Assembly (NCBI GenBank): GCA_020635115.1
Contig: JACKAK010000004.1
Coordinates: forward strand, 124,001 to 188,000
Length of the DNA stretch: 64,000 nt
From: Halobacteriovoraceae bacterium
Lineage (GTDB): Bacteria > Bdellovibrionota > Bacteriovoracia > Bacteriovoracales > Bacteriovoracaceae
Direction of reading: 5' to 3'
This document shows, in pieces, positions 18,092 to 26,928 of the stretch; the first letter of the stretch is position 1; each line of letters begins with the position of its first letter. Below the pieces are notes generated by a model. It made no database searches and was not told where the DNA came from. It saw only the letters and a list, made by a program, of their open reading frames with translations. The position numbers were made by a program, and so were the translations under genes.

Positions 18092-18487
18092 TTAATATTC
18101 GTTCAGATCATCAAAATCATCATATTCTTCTTCTCCACCAAGTGAAGAATCTATTTTTTCTAGTTTTGAGAAGGCCTGGTTGAAAGTTTGGTTGATTTTT
18201 TTATTTTCAATCATTGTTTTTTTGATTCTTATCATTTCCATTTTCATTTTTGCCTTCAGTTCCATAGCTTTTTCTCTGGCCTGTCTCTGTCTTTTTAATG
18301 CCTTTACTTTATTTTCCATTCTGACAACCATAGGATGTTCCTTTGGGGCCACAGGTTCTTTCTTTTTTTCTACAGTTCCAGAAATGTCTATTGGTTGAGA
18401 ATTTAAAAAATCAGGTTGTTCAGTCTCTTGAGCAAAAATTCCAAGCGCAAAAATTGTAAAAAGTAGTATTGAGATTGTGTTTTTCAT
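18092..18487 (-). CDS. Small exported basic coiled-coil protein, unknown
   Basis: 131 residues. A signal peptide (MKNTISILLFTIFALGIFAQ) is followed by a Pro-containing linker, a very basic helix with many Lys, Arg and Met (KALKRQRQAREKAMELKAK), and an acidic tail (GGEEEYDDFDDLNEY). The split into basic helix and acidic tail suggests binding to nucleic acid, an anionic surface or itself. No family recognised. AAGGAACTTTAA precedes the ATG. Confidence 0.65.
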   Translation of the reverse strand: MKNTISILLFTIFALGIFAQETEQPDFLNSQPIDISGTVEKKKEPVAPKEHPMVVRMENKVKALKRQRQAREKAMELKAKMKMEMIRIKKTMIENKKINQTFNQAFSKLEKIDSSLGGEEEYDDFDDLNEY

Positions 18488-18857
18488 TTAAAGTTCCTTT
18501 TCACCAAAATTTAGAGTTACTTTTCTATACATCATGCGCAATGTCACAGCTAGCCTTAACAAGATCACTTTAAAAGAATGAGTAAGAGATACATACGTCA
18601 CAATAAAATATTTTGATAATGATGCTCGAAAGACCCTAATAAGAAAGTTCAATTTAAAGAAATGAATTATGAGTTGAGCTATGGACTTCTGGCCTGTGGA
18701 ACCAATTAACAATATGTTACATTTTGCGACAAAAAATTAAAGCTAAATTGCCTATATGTTGACGTTTTTAGTCAATCTTTGCTGCGATCATTTGATTATA
18801 CTGTGTCAAATAACCAAATAATTAGTTTCTAACTACGTGTGTATGTTGGAGGAAAAA

Positions 18858-19211
18858 ATGGAAAATGGGCCAAAGAGATGTTTTGATAATATTGCCGAAT
18901 TGGTTAGGATTTCACGGCTAAACCACTCAAAACGATATTCTCAAACAGAATTGTCTGCATTTTTAGGCTATAAAAATGGACAATTTATTAGCAATGTAGA
19001 AAGGGGCATCTGTAGCATACCTGTTAAGTCATTAAAGAAGATTTCAGACCTTTTAGGTATTTCTCCAGAGGATATAAAAGAAGCGGTTCTTAAAGACCAT
19101 GCTCAGACAATAGATAACTTTTTTTCTTACTATAAACAGCAAGGCAATGTCTTTGACTCATCAGATATTGTTCATACAAAAGATGGTATATTACGAGAGT
19201 CTTTTGTATAA
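18858..19211 (+). CDS. XRE-type helix-turn-helix regulator
   Basis: I start at the ATG at 18858, since GGAGG lies six bases upstream; an upstream in-frame GTG at 18837 would place the ribosome binding site inside the gene. The 117-residue protein has a lambda-repressor-like HTH at about 15-75: YSQTELSAFLGYKNGQFISN is the scanning helix pair and SLKKISDLLGISPEDI the later helices. The C-terminal 40 residues (DNFFSYYKQQ) have no known fold. It binds DNA, probably as a dimer. It stands alone and converges with the AraC-type gene. Confidence 0.82.
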   Translation: MENGPKRCFDNIAELVRISRLNHSKRYSQTELSAFLGYKNGQFISNVERGICSIPVKSLKKISDLLGISPEDIKEAVLKDHAQTIDNFFSYYKQQGNVFDSSDIVHTKDGILRESFV

Positions 19212-19217
19212 TGGTTT

Positions 19218-19237
19218 CTCATAGTTTATGAGTTTTT
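19218..19237 (+). terminator. Short intrinsic terminator
   Basis: CTCATA pairs with TATGAG around GTT, followed by TTTTT, six bases after the XRE gene stop. The stem is short and AT-rich, so termination may be partial. Confidence 0.4.
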
Positions 19238-19240
19238 CTG

Positions 19241-20257
19241 TTACATATTGCTTTTAACTTGTCGTCTGTAGACTCCAGGTGTTTTTCCTGTTTGTCTCTG
19301 GAATGCCCTTTGAAAAACACTTTGTTCAGAATAACCTAAGAGATAAGAAATTTCATTGATCGAAAGGGCCATATCAGCAAGATGAATTTTAGCAAGCTCT
19401 TCCCGTGTATCCTCTAAAATTTTCTTAAAACTAGTTCCTTTTGCCTTTAAATGCCTTTGAAGGGTTCTTGTTTCTAATCCCAAATGTTTTGCAATTATTT
19501 CAATTTTTGGGGCCCCTCCTGGCAATTCTTTTGCGAGATATTGATGGATTTCATAGATCATATCCTCATCGCGTGGAAGGGTATTAGATAGATTTGTGAG
19601 GTATTGAACGAGAATTGTACCTAAATTACTATCGGCCCGTTTCATTTTTCGAGTCCAATCTGATTTAAGCACTACAATTTCATTTATATTTTGTTCAAAT
19701 TTAACCTTTGCATTCATGATCTTTTCGTACTCTTCAATTGGTGCCCTAGGCCTGTGCCTGAAGTGAATACTTGCCGGGGCCCAGTTATCAATCATAGATT
19801 GAATTCTTTTAGAAGATGAACAAAATATGTACTCAACTAAAGTAGGTGGAATAAGGTCTTGTCGTTCATGATATTCAAGTTGAATAGAGTAATGGTCTGA
19901 CCTTTCCTGTATCTTCATTAAAGTGCTAGTGTTTGCAAGATGGATGAACTCAGCAAGTTTTTTAAAACCTTCACCTAATGTTTCCGAAGTTGCAATAACA
20001 TATTCTAAAGCTTGATAGGCCCCAAGGGGAATTCTTTGATCCGCATGAAGATGCAGTAGTGGATCATGAGAGATTTGCCTGGCCAGTTCTCCAAACTCAA
20101 GGACACAATCTGTCGGGAGGTATCCGCCTTCTTTAAAAACGACTTGTCTAGTTAAACCAACTTTATCTAAGAGTGGAGAAACATCAATTCCTTCTTCCTC
20201 TAATAATTCTATTACAGATCGCGTTGATACATTTAATGTCAATTTCTTTCGTCTCAT
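19241..20257 (-). CDS. AraC family transcriptional regulator with arabinose-binding-type N-terminus
   Basis: 338 residues. The N-terminal two thirds (about 1-215) match the ligand-sensing domain common in OruR/ArgR-like AraC proteins (YQALEYVIATSETLGEGFKK, RHRPRAPIEEYE). The C-terminal AraC DNA-binding domain with two HTHs lies at about 235-335: KIEIIAKHLGLETRTLQRHL is the first and SINEISYLLGYSEQSVFQRA the second, followed by RQTGKTPGVYRR. The ligand is unknown and no adjacent metabolic operon points to a target. Confidence 0.92.
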   Translation of the reverse strand: MRRKKLTLNVSTRSVIELLEEEGIDVSPLLDKVGLTRQVVFKEGGYLPTDCVLEFGELARQISHDPLLHLHADQRIPLGAYQALEYVIATSETLGEGFKKLAEFIHLANTSTLMKIQERSDHYSIQLEYHERQDLIPPTLVEYIFCSSSKRIQSMIDNWAPASIHFRHRPRAPIEEYEKIMNAKVKFEQNINEIVVLKSDWTRKMKRADSNLGTILVQYLTNLSNTLPRDEDMIYEIHQYLAKELPGGAPKIEIIAKHLGLETRTLQRHLKAKGTSFKKILEDTREELAKIHLADMALSINEISYLLGYSEQSVFQRAFQRQTGKTPGVYRRQVKSNM

Positions 20258-20308
20258 ACAATTATGCTAACAAATAAAATATAATTTCGCATCATTGAAG
20301 GCAGCTCG

Positions 20309-20686
20309 TTACAGAAATTTCTGGATTTTATCCAAGATAGACTGAAAATTATCTGGGCGCAATGCACATTCATTTGCACCTTTTTTAATAATTTCCTTAA
20401 GGTCAGAAATTTCATCCTGTCCACCTATGTAGATGATGGGAAGCTCTTTTTGAGCTTTAGTTTCACGTATAAGTGATATAATCTCAATCGGTGGCATGTC
20501 TGAACAATGATCTGAAATAAGAATTAAGCTATACTCAGTCCTCTCAAGTAAATGCAATGCTTGAAATCCACTTCCGGTTAGCTCAACATTCATCCCTTGC
20601 ATTCTGAGTCTTGAGCTCAAATTGTTCCTTCTAGTTTGATTATCATCAATATAGAGAATCAAACTTTCAGTACTCATACTATTCAT
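20309..20686 (-). CDS. Atypical (pseudo-)receiver domain protein
   Basis: 125 residues comprising a single CheY-like receiver. The acidic pair is kept (ILYIDDNQ), but the phosphorylation position appears changed: LILISDHCSDMPP aligns with the usual LLLDxxMPxMDG so that Ser replaces the acceptor Asp (with Asp one residue later), and the conserved Lys of the KP motif is Arg (CALRPDNF). It may therefore signal without phosphorylation or use a shifted Asp. GAGGAAAT precedes the ATG. It is on the same strand as, and upstream of, the AraC gene. Confidence 0.75.
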   Translation of the reverse strand: MNSMSTESLILYIDDNQTRRNNLSSRLRMQGMNVELTGSGFQALHLLERTEYSLILISDHCSDMPPIEIISLIRETKAQKELPIIYIGGQDEISDLKEIIKKGANECALRPDNFQSILDKIQKFL

Positions 20687-20798
20687 ATTTCCTCTTTTTT
20701 TAAAAAAGAATGCAATTATTCATCTATTAGGTGATTTACCTCACATATTTAAAAATGTACTACATATATATTCTGTTAACAACGCAATTGGAGGATAA

Positions 20799-21233
20799 AT
20801 GAATGTTAAGGTGATCGATTTGATGTCTAAGGATGTTATAACGGCCAGAGCTGATTATACAATTGAAAATATTAAAGAGAGAATGAGAAGTAGAGGTTTA
20901 AAATGTATTCCAATTGTTAGAGATAACGACGAAGTTTTAGGTATTGTATCCTTGAGTGATATACTCAAAGTTGAAAATCCAAATGCATCTGTAACCAGTG
21001 TGATGACAAAAAAAGTTTTTACAATTCCCGAGTATGAAGATGTTCAAATTGCAGCAAGAATTATGCGAAATCACAAAATTCATCATATTGTTGTAACAAA
21101 AGAAAAAAAGGCCATTGGAATTGTAAGCTCCCTTGATCTTTTGAAACTAGTTGAAGGAAAACGATTTGAAATGAAAAATCGATCAACTGAGAGAAAGCAC
21201 GGAACAGGTAGGCGAAATGCCCTGGAAAATTAA
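20799..21233 (+). CDS. Tandem CBS domain protein
   Basis: 144 residues made of two CBS motifs: VIDLMSKDVITARADYTIEN to GIVSLSDILKV (about 5-58) and VTSVMTKKVFTIPEYEDVQ to GIVSSLDLLKLV (about 66-122). CBS pairs bind adenosine nucleotides or SAM-like ligands and regulate partner proteins. A basic tail of 20 residues (STERKHGTGRRN) ends the protein. GGAGGATAA precedes the ATG. It stands between a receiver gene and a YfiR/kinase pair, so a signalling role is plausible. Confidence 0.9.
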   Translation: MNVKVIDLMSKDVITARADYTIENIKERMRSRGLKCIPIVRDNDEVLGIVSLSDILKVENPNASVTSVMTKKVFTIPEYEDVQIAARIMRNHKIHHIVVTKEKKAIGIVSSLDLLKLVEGKRFEMKNRSTERKHGTGRRNALEN

Positions 21234-21239
21234 GTAACT

Positions 21240-21267
21240 ACCTGAAAATACAGGTTTGATTTTTTTA
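21240..21267 (+). terminator. Probable terminator after the CBS gene
   Basis: ACCTG and CAGGT flank AAAATA, followed by TTGATTTTTTT. The stem has only five pairs, so the call is tentative. Confidence 0.4.
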
Positions 21268-21303
21268 TTCTTAAGTACTTGATCAAAACGCTCGATAAGT
21301 GAA

Positions 21304-21813
21304 ATGATGAAGAAAATATTTTTATATTTCTTAATATTTCTCACATTTTTTGAATGTGAGTTAAAAGCACTTGAGTCAAGTGAATTGAAGGCAATTTTTG
21401 TTTTTAAATTGATCAATTTTGTAGAGTGGCCTAATAGAGATAAAAACGATCATAAACCCTTAAAGATTTTATTTATCGGAAAAGAAGATGAGTTTCAACT
21501 TCATGAAACCCTTTACAAAAAACTTAAGAATGATTTTACTTATACTCTAGATAAACATTCTGGTGAATCAAAAAACTATACTAATTATGATCTTATCATC
21601 CTGGGAAATTCTTTTGAAAGTACTTATAAAGGTGAAGAAAACATCCTCAAAAATACTCTCGTTATTTCACTAGGTGAGAATACATCTTGGTCGTTAATCA
21701 AACTCAAAGTGAAAAATAATAAAATTGCTTTTGACGTTAATTTTGAAGAAGTTGATAAAAGTAACTTGAGAATAAGCTCAAGGATACTACGTTTAGCGGA
21801 TAATAGAAAATGA
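21304..21813 (+). CDS. YfiR-like periplasmic protein (DUF4154)
   Basis: 169 residues. A signal peptide (MMKKIFLYFLIFLTFFECEL) precedes a YfiR-type domain: LKAIFVFKLINFVEWPNR is the family's start, LKILFIGKEDEF the first strand-turn, NTLVISLGEN the middle, and IAFDVNFEEVDKSNLRISSR to LRLADNRK the typical end. YfiR is a periplasmic inhibitor of the membrane enzyme YfiN in Pseudomonas. Here the stop overlaps the start of a hybrid histidine kinase by four bases, so YfiR probably controls the sensor part of that kinase. Confidence 0.88.
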   Translation: MMKKIFLYFLIFLTFFECELKALESSELKAIFVFKLINFVEWPNRDKNDHKPLKILFIGKEDEFQLHETLYKKLKNDFTYTLDKHSGESKNYTNYDLIILGNSFESTYKGEENILKNTLVISLGENTSWSLIKLKVKNNKIAFDVNFEEVDKSNLRISSRILRLADNRK

Positions 21814-23702
21814 AAAAACAGACTCTAGAATCGGCCTTAAAAAGAATGAGCTTGCTAGTCTTAGCAAGTGTACTTCTTATTGCAGGTTCAATTCATATGA
21901 CTTTAGAGTTTGTTAATTTAAAGAATTTTTTCTTTAAACAACTTGAAACATCCGATCGTGTTTTGGTCAATAATATAATCTCTTCACTGGTATTTGAAGA
22001 TGTGAAGGATGCTGAAACACTAATTGTTAACTTTACACAAGTCTCAAATGCTGAAAATGTTCAAGTCTATGATTCTAATGGCAGACTATTTTATTCTCAT
22101 GGGGCAAAAGAAGAGTTTAGTCCTTCTGATTTTGAAAAAGGTGGAGAAATCATTTCTGATTTTAATAAGGTGGAGATAAGACAGATCATTCAACATCAGA
22201 ATTATACTATTGGTTATATAAAAGTTCGTCATAGATTAGATAATCTTCATAGGCTCCTACTAAGTCAGTCATTGATTTTTGGTATGGTCATTGTGTTCAT
22301 TTTAATTCTTACAAATTTATTAATTTCTAGAATTACCGAGAGACTAACGAGACCATTAAAAAATCAAGTTAAAATATTAGAACAGATTAAAGAAGAAAGA
22401 AATTTTGAATACAGACTATCTTCTAGTGAAGTAGAGAGGGGAATCAGTGAAATAGCACTTTTAGAACAGAGTATTAATAGCTTACTTATAGAGATCCAGG
22501 ATAATTATGGAAAGTTAAAAGATGAAAAATTAGTTGCTGAAAAAGCTCTTGAGATTAGAAATCAATTTGTTAACAATATGTCTCATGAAATACGCACACC
22601 GATGAATGTTATCATTGGCCTTTCAGAACTTCTTGAAGACGCAATTTTGAGTGAAGAACAGCAACATTACATGGAAATTTTTAGAAATTCATGTGAATCT
22701 CTAATTTCTCTTGTCGATGTAATTTTAGACCTTTCTAGAATTGAAAGTGGAGAGTTTGATATCGAATTAGAGTTTTTTGATGTGGATGAGACATTAAAAA
22801 ACATTACAGAACTTTATAAATCAAATGCAGAAGCAAAAGGTTTATACATTGAGTATGAAACACATTGTAATATAGATTATCTCATACGTTCAGACAAAGA
22901 TCGATTAGCTCAAATTTTTATGAACCTAGTATCCAACGCAATAAAATTCACACATGTTGGAGGAGTTACAATATTAATAGAACAAATGAATCTCGACAGA
23001 GACAGAGTAAAATTAAGATTTACAGTTAGAGATACTGGAATAGGTATCGGTAAAGATGATCTAGAAAAAATATTTGAAGATTTCTATCAGACGGACTCTG
23101 GTCTAACCAGAAAATTTCAAGGATCTGGACTTGGACTTTCTATTTCCAGAAAAATAATTCATCTTATGGGGGGGAAAATCCATGCGAATAGCATTCCAGG
23201 AGCGTTTACTGAATTTATACTAGACATGTCTTTCGAATATGAAAAAAATGAGTCTCATCTTGGTCAATCTGGAATTCAAGACAAGCAACATAAAAGAAAT
23301 CAATTGGATGACAGCAAAAAGAAAATTCTTGTTGTTGAAGACAATCTAGAAAACGTCGTTGTTTTAAAAACATATTTAAAAAAATGTCCTTATATAATTG
23401 AAGTCGCTGAAAATGGATTGAAAGGATTAGAAATGTTCAAAAAATTTAAATACGATTTAGTTCTCATGGATATTCAGATGCCTGTTATGGATGGGCATAC
23501 CTCAACTCAAAAAATGCGCGATTACGAGGCAAAAAATAATCTTGTACCAACTCTCATTTATGCTTTGACGGCCCATACAACTAAAAGTGATATTCTAAAA
23601 TGTATCGAATCAGGATGTGATGGACATATTCCTAAACCAGTTCGAAAGAAACAAATCATAGAATTACTAGAAAATATACTTAATGATCAGAAAGCTGCCT
23701 AA
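21810..23702 (+). CDS. Hybrid sensor histidine kinase with C-terminal receiver
   Basis: 630 residues. Two membrane helices (about 13-35 and 152-173) enclose a periplasmic sensor region resembling CHASE8-type domains. HAMP (about 175-230), HisKA with NNMSHEIRTPMN (His near 259), HATPase with MNLVSNAIKFTH, DTGIGIGKDD and GSGLGLSISRK, and a complete receiver (ILVVEDNLENV, DLVLMDIQMPVMDG, LTAHT, PKPVRKK) follow. It should autophosphorylate and pass phosphate to its own receiver, then to an unlinked phosphotransfer protein. The upstream overlapping YfiR gene suggests periplasmic control of the sensor. No diguanylate cyclase domain is present, unlike the classic YfiBNR system. Confidence 0.93.
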   Translation: MKKQTLESALKRMSLLVLASVLLIAGSIHMTLEFVNLKNFFFKQLETSDRVLVNNIISSLVFEDVKDAETLIVNFTQVSNAENVQVYDSNGRLFYSHGAKEEFSPSDFEKGGEIISDFNKVEIRQIIQHQNYTIGYIKVRHRLDNLHRLLLSQSLIFGMVIVFILILTNLLISRITERLTRPLKNQVKILEQIKEERNFEYRLSSSEVERGISEIALLEQSINSLLIEIQDNYGKLKDEKLVAEKALEIRNQFVNNMSHEIRTPMNVIIGLSELLEDAILSEEQQHYMEIFRNSCESLISLVDVILDLSRIESGEFDIELEFFDVDETLKNITELYKSNAEAKGLYIEYETHCNIDYLIRSDKDRLAQIFMNLVSNAIKFTHVGGVTILIEQMNLDRDRVKLRFTVRDTGIGIGKDDLEKIFEDFYQTDSGLTRKFQGSGLGLSISRKIIHLMGGKIHANSIPGAFTEFILDMSFEYEKNESHLGQSGIQDKQHKRNQLDDSKKKILVVEDNLENVVVLKTYLKKCPYIIEVAENGLKGLEMFKKFKYDLVLMDIQMPVMDGHTSTQKMRDYEAKNNLVPTLIYALTAHTTKSDILKCIESGCDGHIPKPVRKKQIIELLENILNDQKAA

Positions 23703-23815
23703 ATTAAACTTTAAATTTAAAATGTCATAATTTGTTATTATCATAATTTTTCTTATTTTTATAAGCTAAAAAGAAAGTTGCACTTGGGTAGGGATAGGAT
23801 TATTCTTTTAAGCAT

Positions 23816-25525
23816 ATGGATAATGAACACAGAACTTTTTTTATAGGACCTCATTTTGAGAACTCTAAATTAACTCAACAAATGTGGAATAGCGTTTTAG
23901 ATTATTATTCAAAACATAGACTCGACGTTTTCCAAAATGATCCCAAATGGCCTTTATGCGAAGACAATTTACAATCTATTGAAATTTTAAACTCTGCAAT
24001 GGAAGAACTTCAAACAATGCTACAAAAAGAAGTTCCCACTTTTACTAAAAGATATATCGGACATATGCTCTCTGATTTCTCCTTACCGGCCCTACTTGGA
24101 CACATTTCAGTACTTCTTCATAATCCAAATAATGCTTCGAAAGAAGTTGCAAAAATAGGATCTTTTCTCGAAATTGAGGCCATAAATCTTCTGTGTAAAA
24201 TGGTTGGTTATGAAGTAAAACAAAGTAGAGGACACTTTACTTCATGTGGAACTTTGGCCAATTTTGAAGCAGTTTGGCGAGCTAGATATAGAATGGATCA
24301 TTTTTTATCGATGGCACTTTGTCTAGCAAAAAAATCTTTACTCGAAAAAAACTTATTTGAATACATGCACATGGGGTGGGACGAGTTTTATCGAATTCAA
24401 AACCATTATCAGATTTCAATTGAAGAACTAATGAAGTACTCTGCGACTGTAAAAGGACCTGCTGAAATTGCACGTATCTGTTCACAATTAAATCTAAATT
24501 ATCCATTGCCAGCTCTTTTAGTCCCAAGTAATTGTCACTATTCCTGGCCAAAGGCCATGAATCTATTTGGACTTGGTACAGAAGCAGTGATTAAAGTTAA
24601 AACTGACAAGAATGGACATGTATCAGTAACAGCACTACGTGATGAAATTAATAAATGTAAAAAGCAAAACAGACCAATACTAATGATCACAAGTGTGGCC
24701 GGAACAACTGAGTTTGGTGGAATTGACCCTATTCATGATGTTGAGTCAATGCTTGAAGAATTTAAACCATTGCAATTCTGGCATCACGTTGATGCAGCTT
24801 ATGGAGGCTTTTTTTGTAGTCTCCTCGATCGGCCTAAAGAATCAATGCTCAGACTAGAAGTCATTAATGCTCTTCAAGCTCTAAGAAAAGTAGACTCAAT
24901 CACAATTGATCCTCATAAACTAGGATATGTGCCTTACGCTTGTGGAGCAATTTTAACTAAAAATCCAGATAATTATATTGTTAGTCGAATAGATGCTCCT
25001 TACCTGATCCGTGATAAATATGTGGATCATCCAGGATGGTCTACCACAATTGAGGGATCGAGATCTGCCACTGGAGCAGGGGCCGTTTGGTTAAGCTCTC
25101 AATGTTTACCATTCAACTCAAATGGGCTTGGTACTATTTTAAAAAAAGGACTCAGAACAAAAATAATGCTAGAGAAAATTTTAACAGAGAATCTAGAAGA
25201 GATTTACTTTACCCCAACTGCAGATACAAATATTCTCTGTTTTTGCTTGGCCAAAAAAGGTCAAAGTCTGTCAGAGGTTAATAAAAGATCTCAAAAAATA
25301 TTTGAGTTCTTTAGTGAAGGCCCTGATTTTGCTGTAAGTAAAACTATTTTAACCAAAGTTTCCTACGAAAAGTTAATCCTTCAAATGATCAGCAATTGGG
25401 AAGGCGTTGATGATGATGAGAATTTATACGTTATAAGACTTGTACTTATGAGCCCTTATGCAGACGATGATGGCCAAACAAAAGATCTCTATTTAAATTT
25501 TGCTGAATTCTTAAAAGACCTATAA
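23816..25525 (+). CDS. PLP-dependent group II amino acid decarboxylase (tyrosine-decarboxylase-like)
   Basis: 569 residues. PLP-binding signatures are HVDAAYGGFF (Asp to the pyridine nitrogen) and SITIDPHKLGYVPYACGAIL with the Schiff-base Lys near 362. The N-terminus FFIGPHFENS, the stretch GHMLSDFSLPALLGH and the GTLANFEAVWRARY segment resemble bacterial tyrosine decarboxylases (about 600 residues) more than short glutamate decarboxylases. The enzyme removes CO2 from an amino acid to give an amine. The next gene encodes an amino acid symporter whose substrate site looks neutral-type, which supports a neutral or aromatic substrate. The ATG has no clear ribosome binding site. Confidence 0.82.
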   Translation: MDNEHRTFFIGPHFENSKLTQQMWNSVLDYYSKHRLDVFQNDPKWPLCEDNLQSIEILNSAMEELQTMLQKEVPTFTKRYIGHMLSDFSLPALLGHISVLLHNPNNASKEVAKIGSFLEIEAINLLCKMVGYEVKQSRGHFTSCGTLANFEAVWRARYRMDHFLSMALCLAKKSLLEKNLFEYMHMGWDEFYRIQNHYQISIEELMKYSATVKGPAEIARICSQLNLNYPLPALLVPSNCHYSWPKAMNLFGLGTEAVIKVKTDKNGHVSVTALRDEINKCKKQNRPILMITSVAGTTEFGGIDPIHDVESMLEEFKPLQFWHHVDAAYGGFFCSLLDRPKESMLRLEVINALQALRKVDSITIDPHKLGYVPYACGAILTKNPDNYIVSRIDAPYLIRDKYVDHPGWSTTIEGSRSATGAGAVWLSSQCLPFNSNGLGTILKKGLRTKIMLEKILTENLEEIYFTPTADTNILCFCLAKKGQSLSEVNKRSQKIFEFFSEGPDFAVSKTILTKVSYEKLILQMISNWEGVDDDENLYVIRLVLMSPYADDDGQTKDLYLNFAEFLKDL

Positions 25526-25602
25526 AAAAGATTAATCTTATTTCTCTAGTCAGCTTGAAGGTTTGAAAATATATAATTATAAGAATAATATTTGGAGATT
25601 TT

Positions 25603-26928
25603 ATGAACTCTGTAAATAAACTCTTTGATACTTTGTCGTATCTAAATCCTCGATCATTAAAGAGTCTATACGGACATATCATTGTCCTGGTAGAAACTAA
25701 ACTGTGGGCAAAAGTTTTAGCTGGGATGCTCTTTGGTGTTTGTTTTGGAGTGATGTTATCAACTTCTGGCCCTTTGAGTAAACAATTAGAAAATTACAAT
25801 AGTTCAATAGAAACTCTTATGGCCTGGTTAGTATTTCCTGCAAAATTTTTTTTAAAACTAATTAAAATGGTCATTATCCCATTAATCTTTTCTAGTATAA
25901 TCCGTGGCCTCGCCTCTACAAACGATGTTACTCAAATGAAAAAATTAGGAATAAGATTTACAATTTTTGTTTTGGTCAACACAATTCTTGCCTCGCTCCT
26001 TGGAATTTTACTGACTTCATTTATTGGACCTGGAAGAGGATTATCCCTAAAGGCATCTGGAGTCATTTCTCAAAATGTAAGTGAGGGGAATATATTTTCT
26101 TTTGGGCCTGATACAATTTTAGAAATTATTCCCTTAAATCCACTTTCTTCATTTGTAGAAGGCCAGATGCTTGATGTCGTTATTTTATCTATTATTGGTG
26201 GAATTGCTTTTTTATCCATTCAAAAAGATCAGGCCAAAAGTGTAATGGATATGTTAGAAGTCATTCAAGAAATTTGTATGACCGTCATATCCTGGGCCAT
26301 GAGATTGGCCCCCTATGCAGTGTTTGGTATGATGGCCCAAGTTACTTCCTCAACTGGTCTAAAGTCCTTACAAAATATGGCCATGTATGTACTTGTTTGT
26401 TTCATAGGATTTATTTCATTTATTATTTTTTATTCTATTATAGTTTCAATTTTTAAAAGAATTTCACCACTTGAATTTTTAAAGAAATCTTCCACAGCTA
26501 TTTTACTTGCATTTTCAACATCATCTAGTGCGGCCACAATGCCAGTGTCTATGAAAATAGCTGAAGATGATCTAAAAGTTGATCCTTCTACGGCCAGGTT
26601 TTTGATACCCTTGGGAACTACTGTCAATATGGCCGGTTCTGCAATCTGGCATACCTCTGCAGTGATTTTTTTGAGTCAGGCCTATAATATAAACTTATCT
26701 CTACCACAAATATCAATAGTCGTAGCGACTTCAATTGCAAGTGCAATAGGGAGCCCTGGTGTACCGGGTGTTGGTGTTGGGATCTTAGCATCTGTACTTG
26801 TTAAAGTTGGAGTACCGATCGAGGGTGTAAGCCTTATATTGGGTGTTGATAGGATAATTGACATGGGATGTACAACCGTGAACGTGGCCGGTGATTTAAC
26901 GGCCAGTAAAATATTTAGCAAGATCTAA
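25603..26928 (+). CDS. Dicarboxylate/amino acid:cation symporter (SDF/DAACS family)
   Basis: 441 residues, eight membrane helices plus two hairpins as in GltPh. HP1 shows SSSAATMPVSMK; TM7 shows GTTVNMAGSAIW where the usual NMDGT is changed, so the Asp that helps bind sodium is Ala; TM8 shows GVDRIIDMGCTTVNVAGD, in which the Arg that binds the acidic side chain in GltPh (R397) is Cys. In mammalian relatives Cys here goes with neutral amino acid transport (ASCT2). I infer a neutral amino acid carrier with altered ion coupling that feeds, or exchanges with the product of, the decarboxylase upstream. GGAG precedes the ATG. The stop overlaps the next gene's end by four bases. Confidence 0.88.
   Translation: MNSVNKLFDTLSYLNPRSLKSLYGHIIVLVETKLWAKVLAGMLFGVCFGVMLSTSGPLSKQLENYNSSIETLMAWLVFPAKFFLKLIKMVIIPLIFSSIIRGLASTNDVTQMKKLGIRFTIFVLVNTILASLLGILLTSFIGPGRGLSLKASGVISQNVSEGNIFSFGPDTILEIIPLNPLSSFVEGQMLDVVILSIIGGIAFLSIQKDQAKSVMDMLEVIQEICMTVISWAMRLAPYAVFGMMAQVTSSTGLKSLQNMAMYVLVCFIGFISFIIFYSIIVSIFKRISPLEFLKKSSTAILLAFSTSSSAATMPVSMKIAEDDLKVDPSTARFLIPLGTTVNMAGSAIWHTSAVIFLSQAYNINLSLPQISIVVATSIASAIGSPGVPGVGVGILASVLVKVGVPIEGVSLILGVDRIIDMGCTTVNVAGDLTASKIFSKI

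Noticed and set aside
18488..18712. Minus-strand open frame of 74 codons directly upstream of the basic coiled-coil gene
   Set aside because: No ribosome binding site, odd composition, and it occupies the likely leader/promoter of the next gene.
25526..25545. Palindrome AAGATTAATCTT after the decarboxylase as a terminator
   Set aside because: The stem is short and AT-only with a poor T-run, and the transporter gene follows on the same strand, so it is unlikely to stop transcription.
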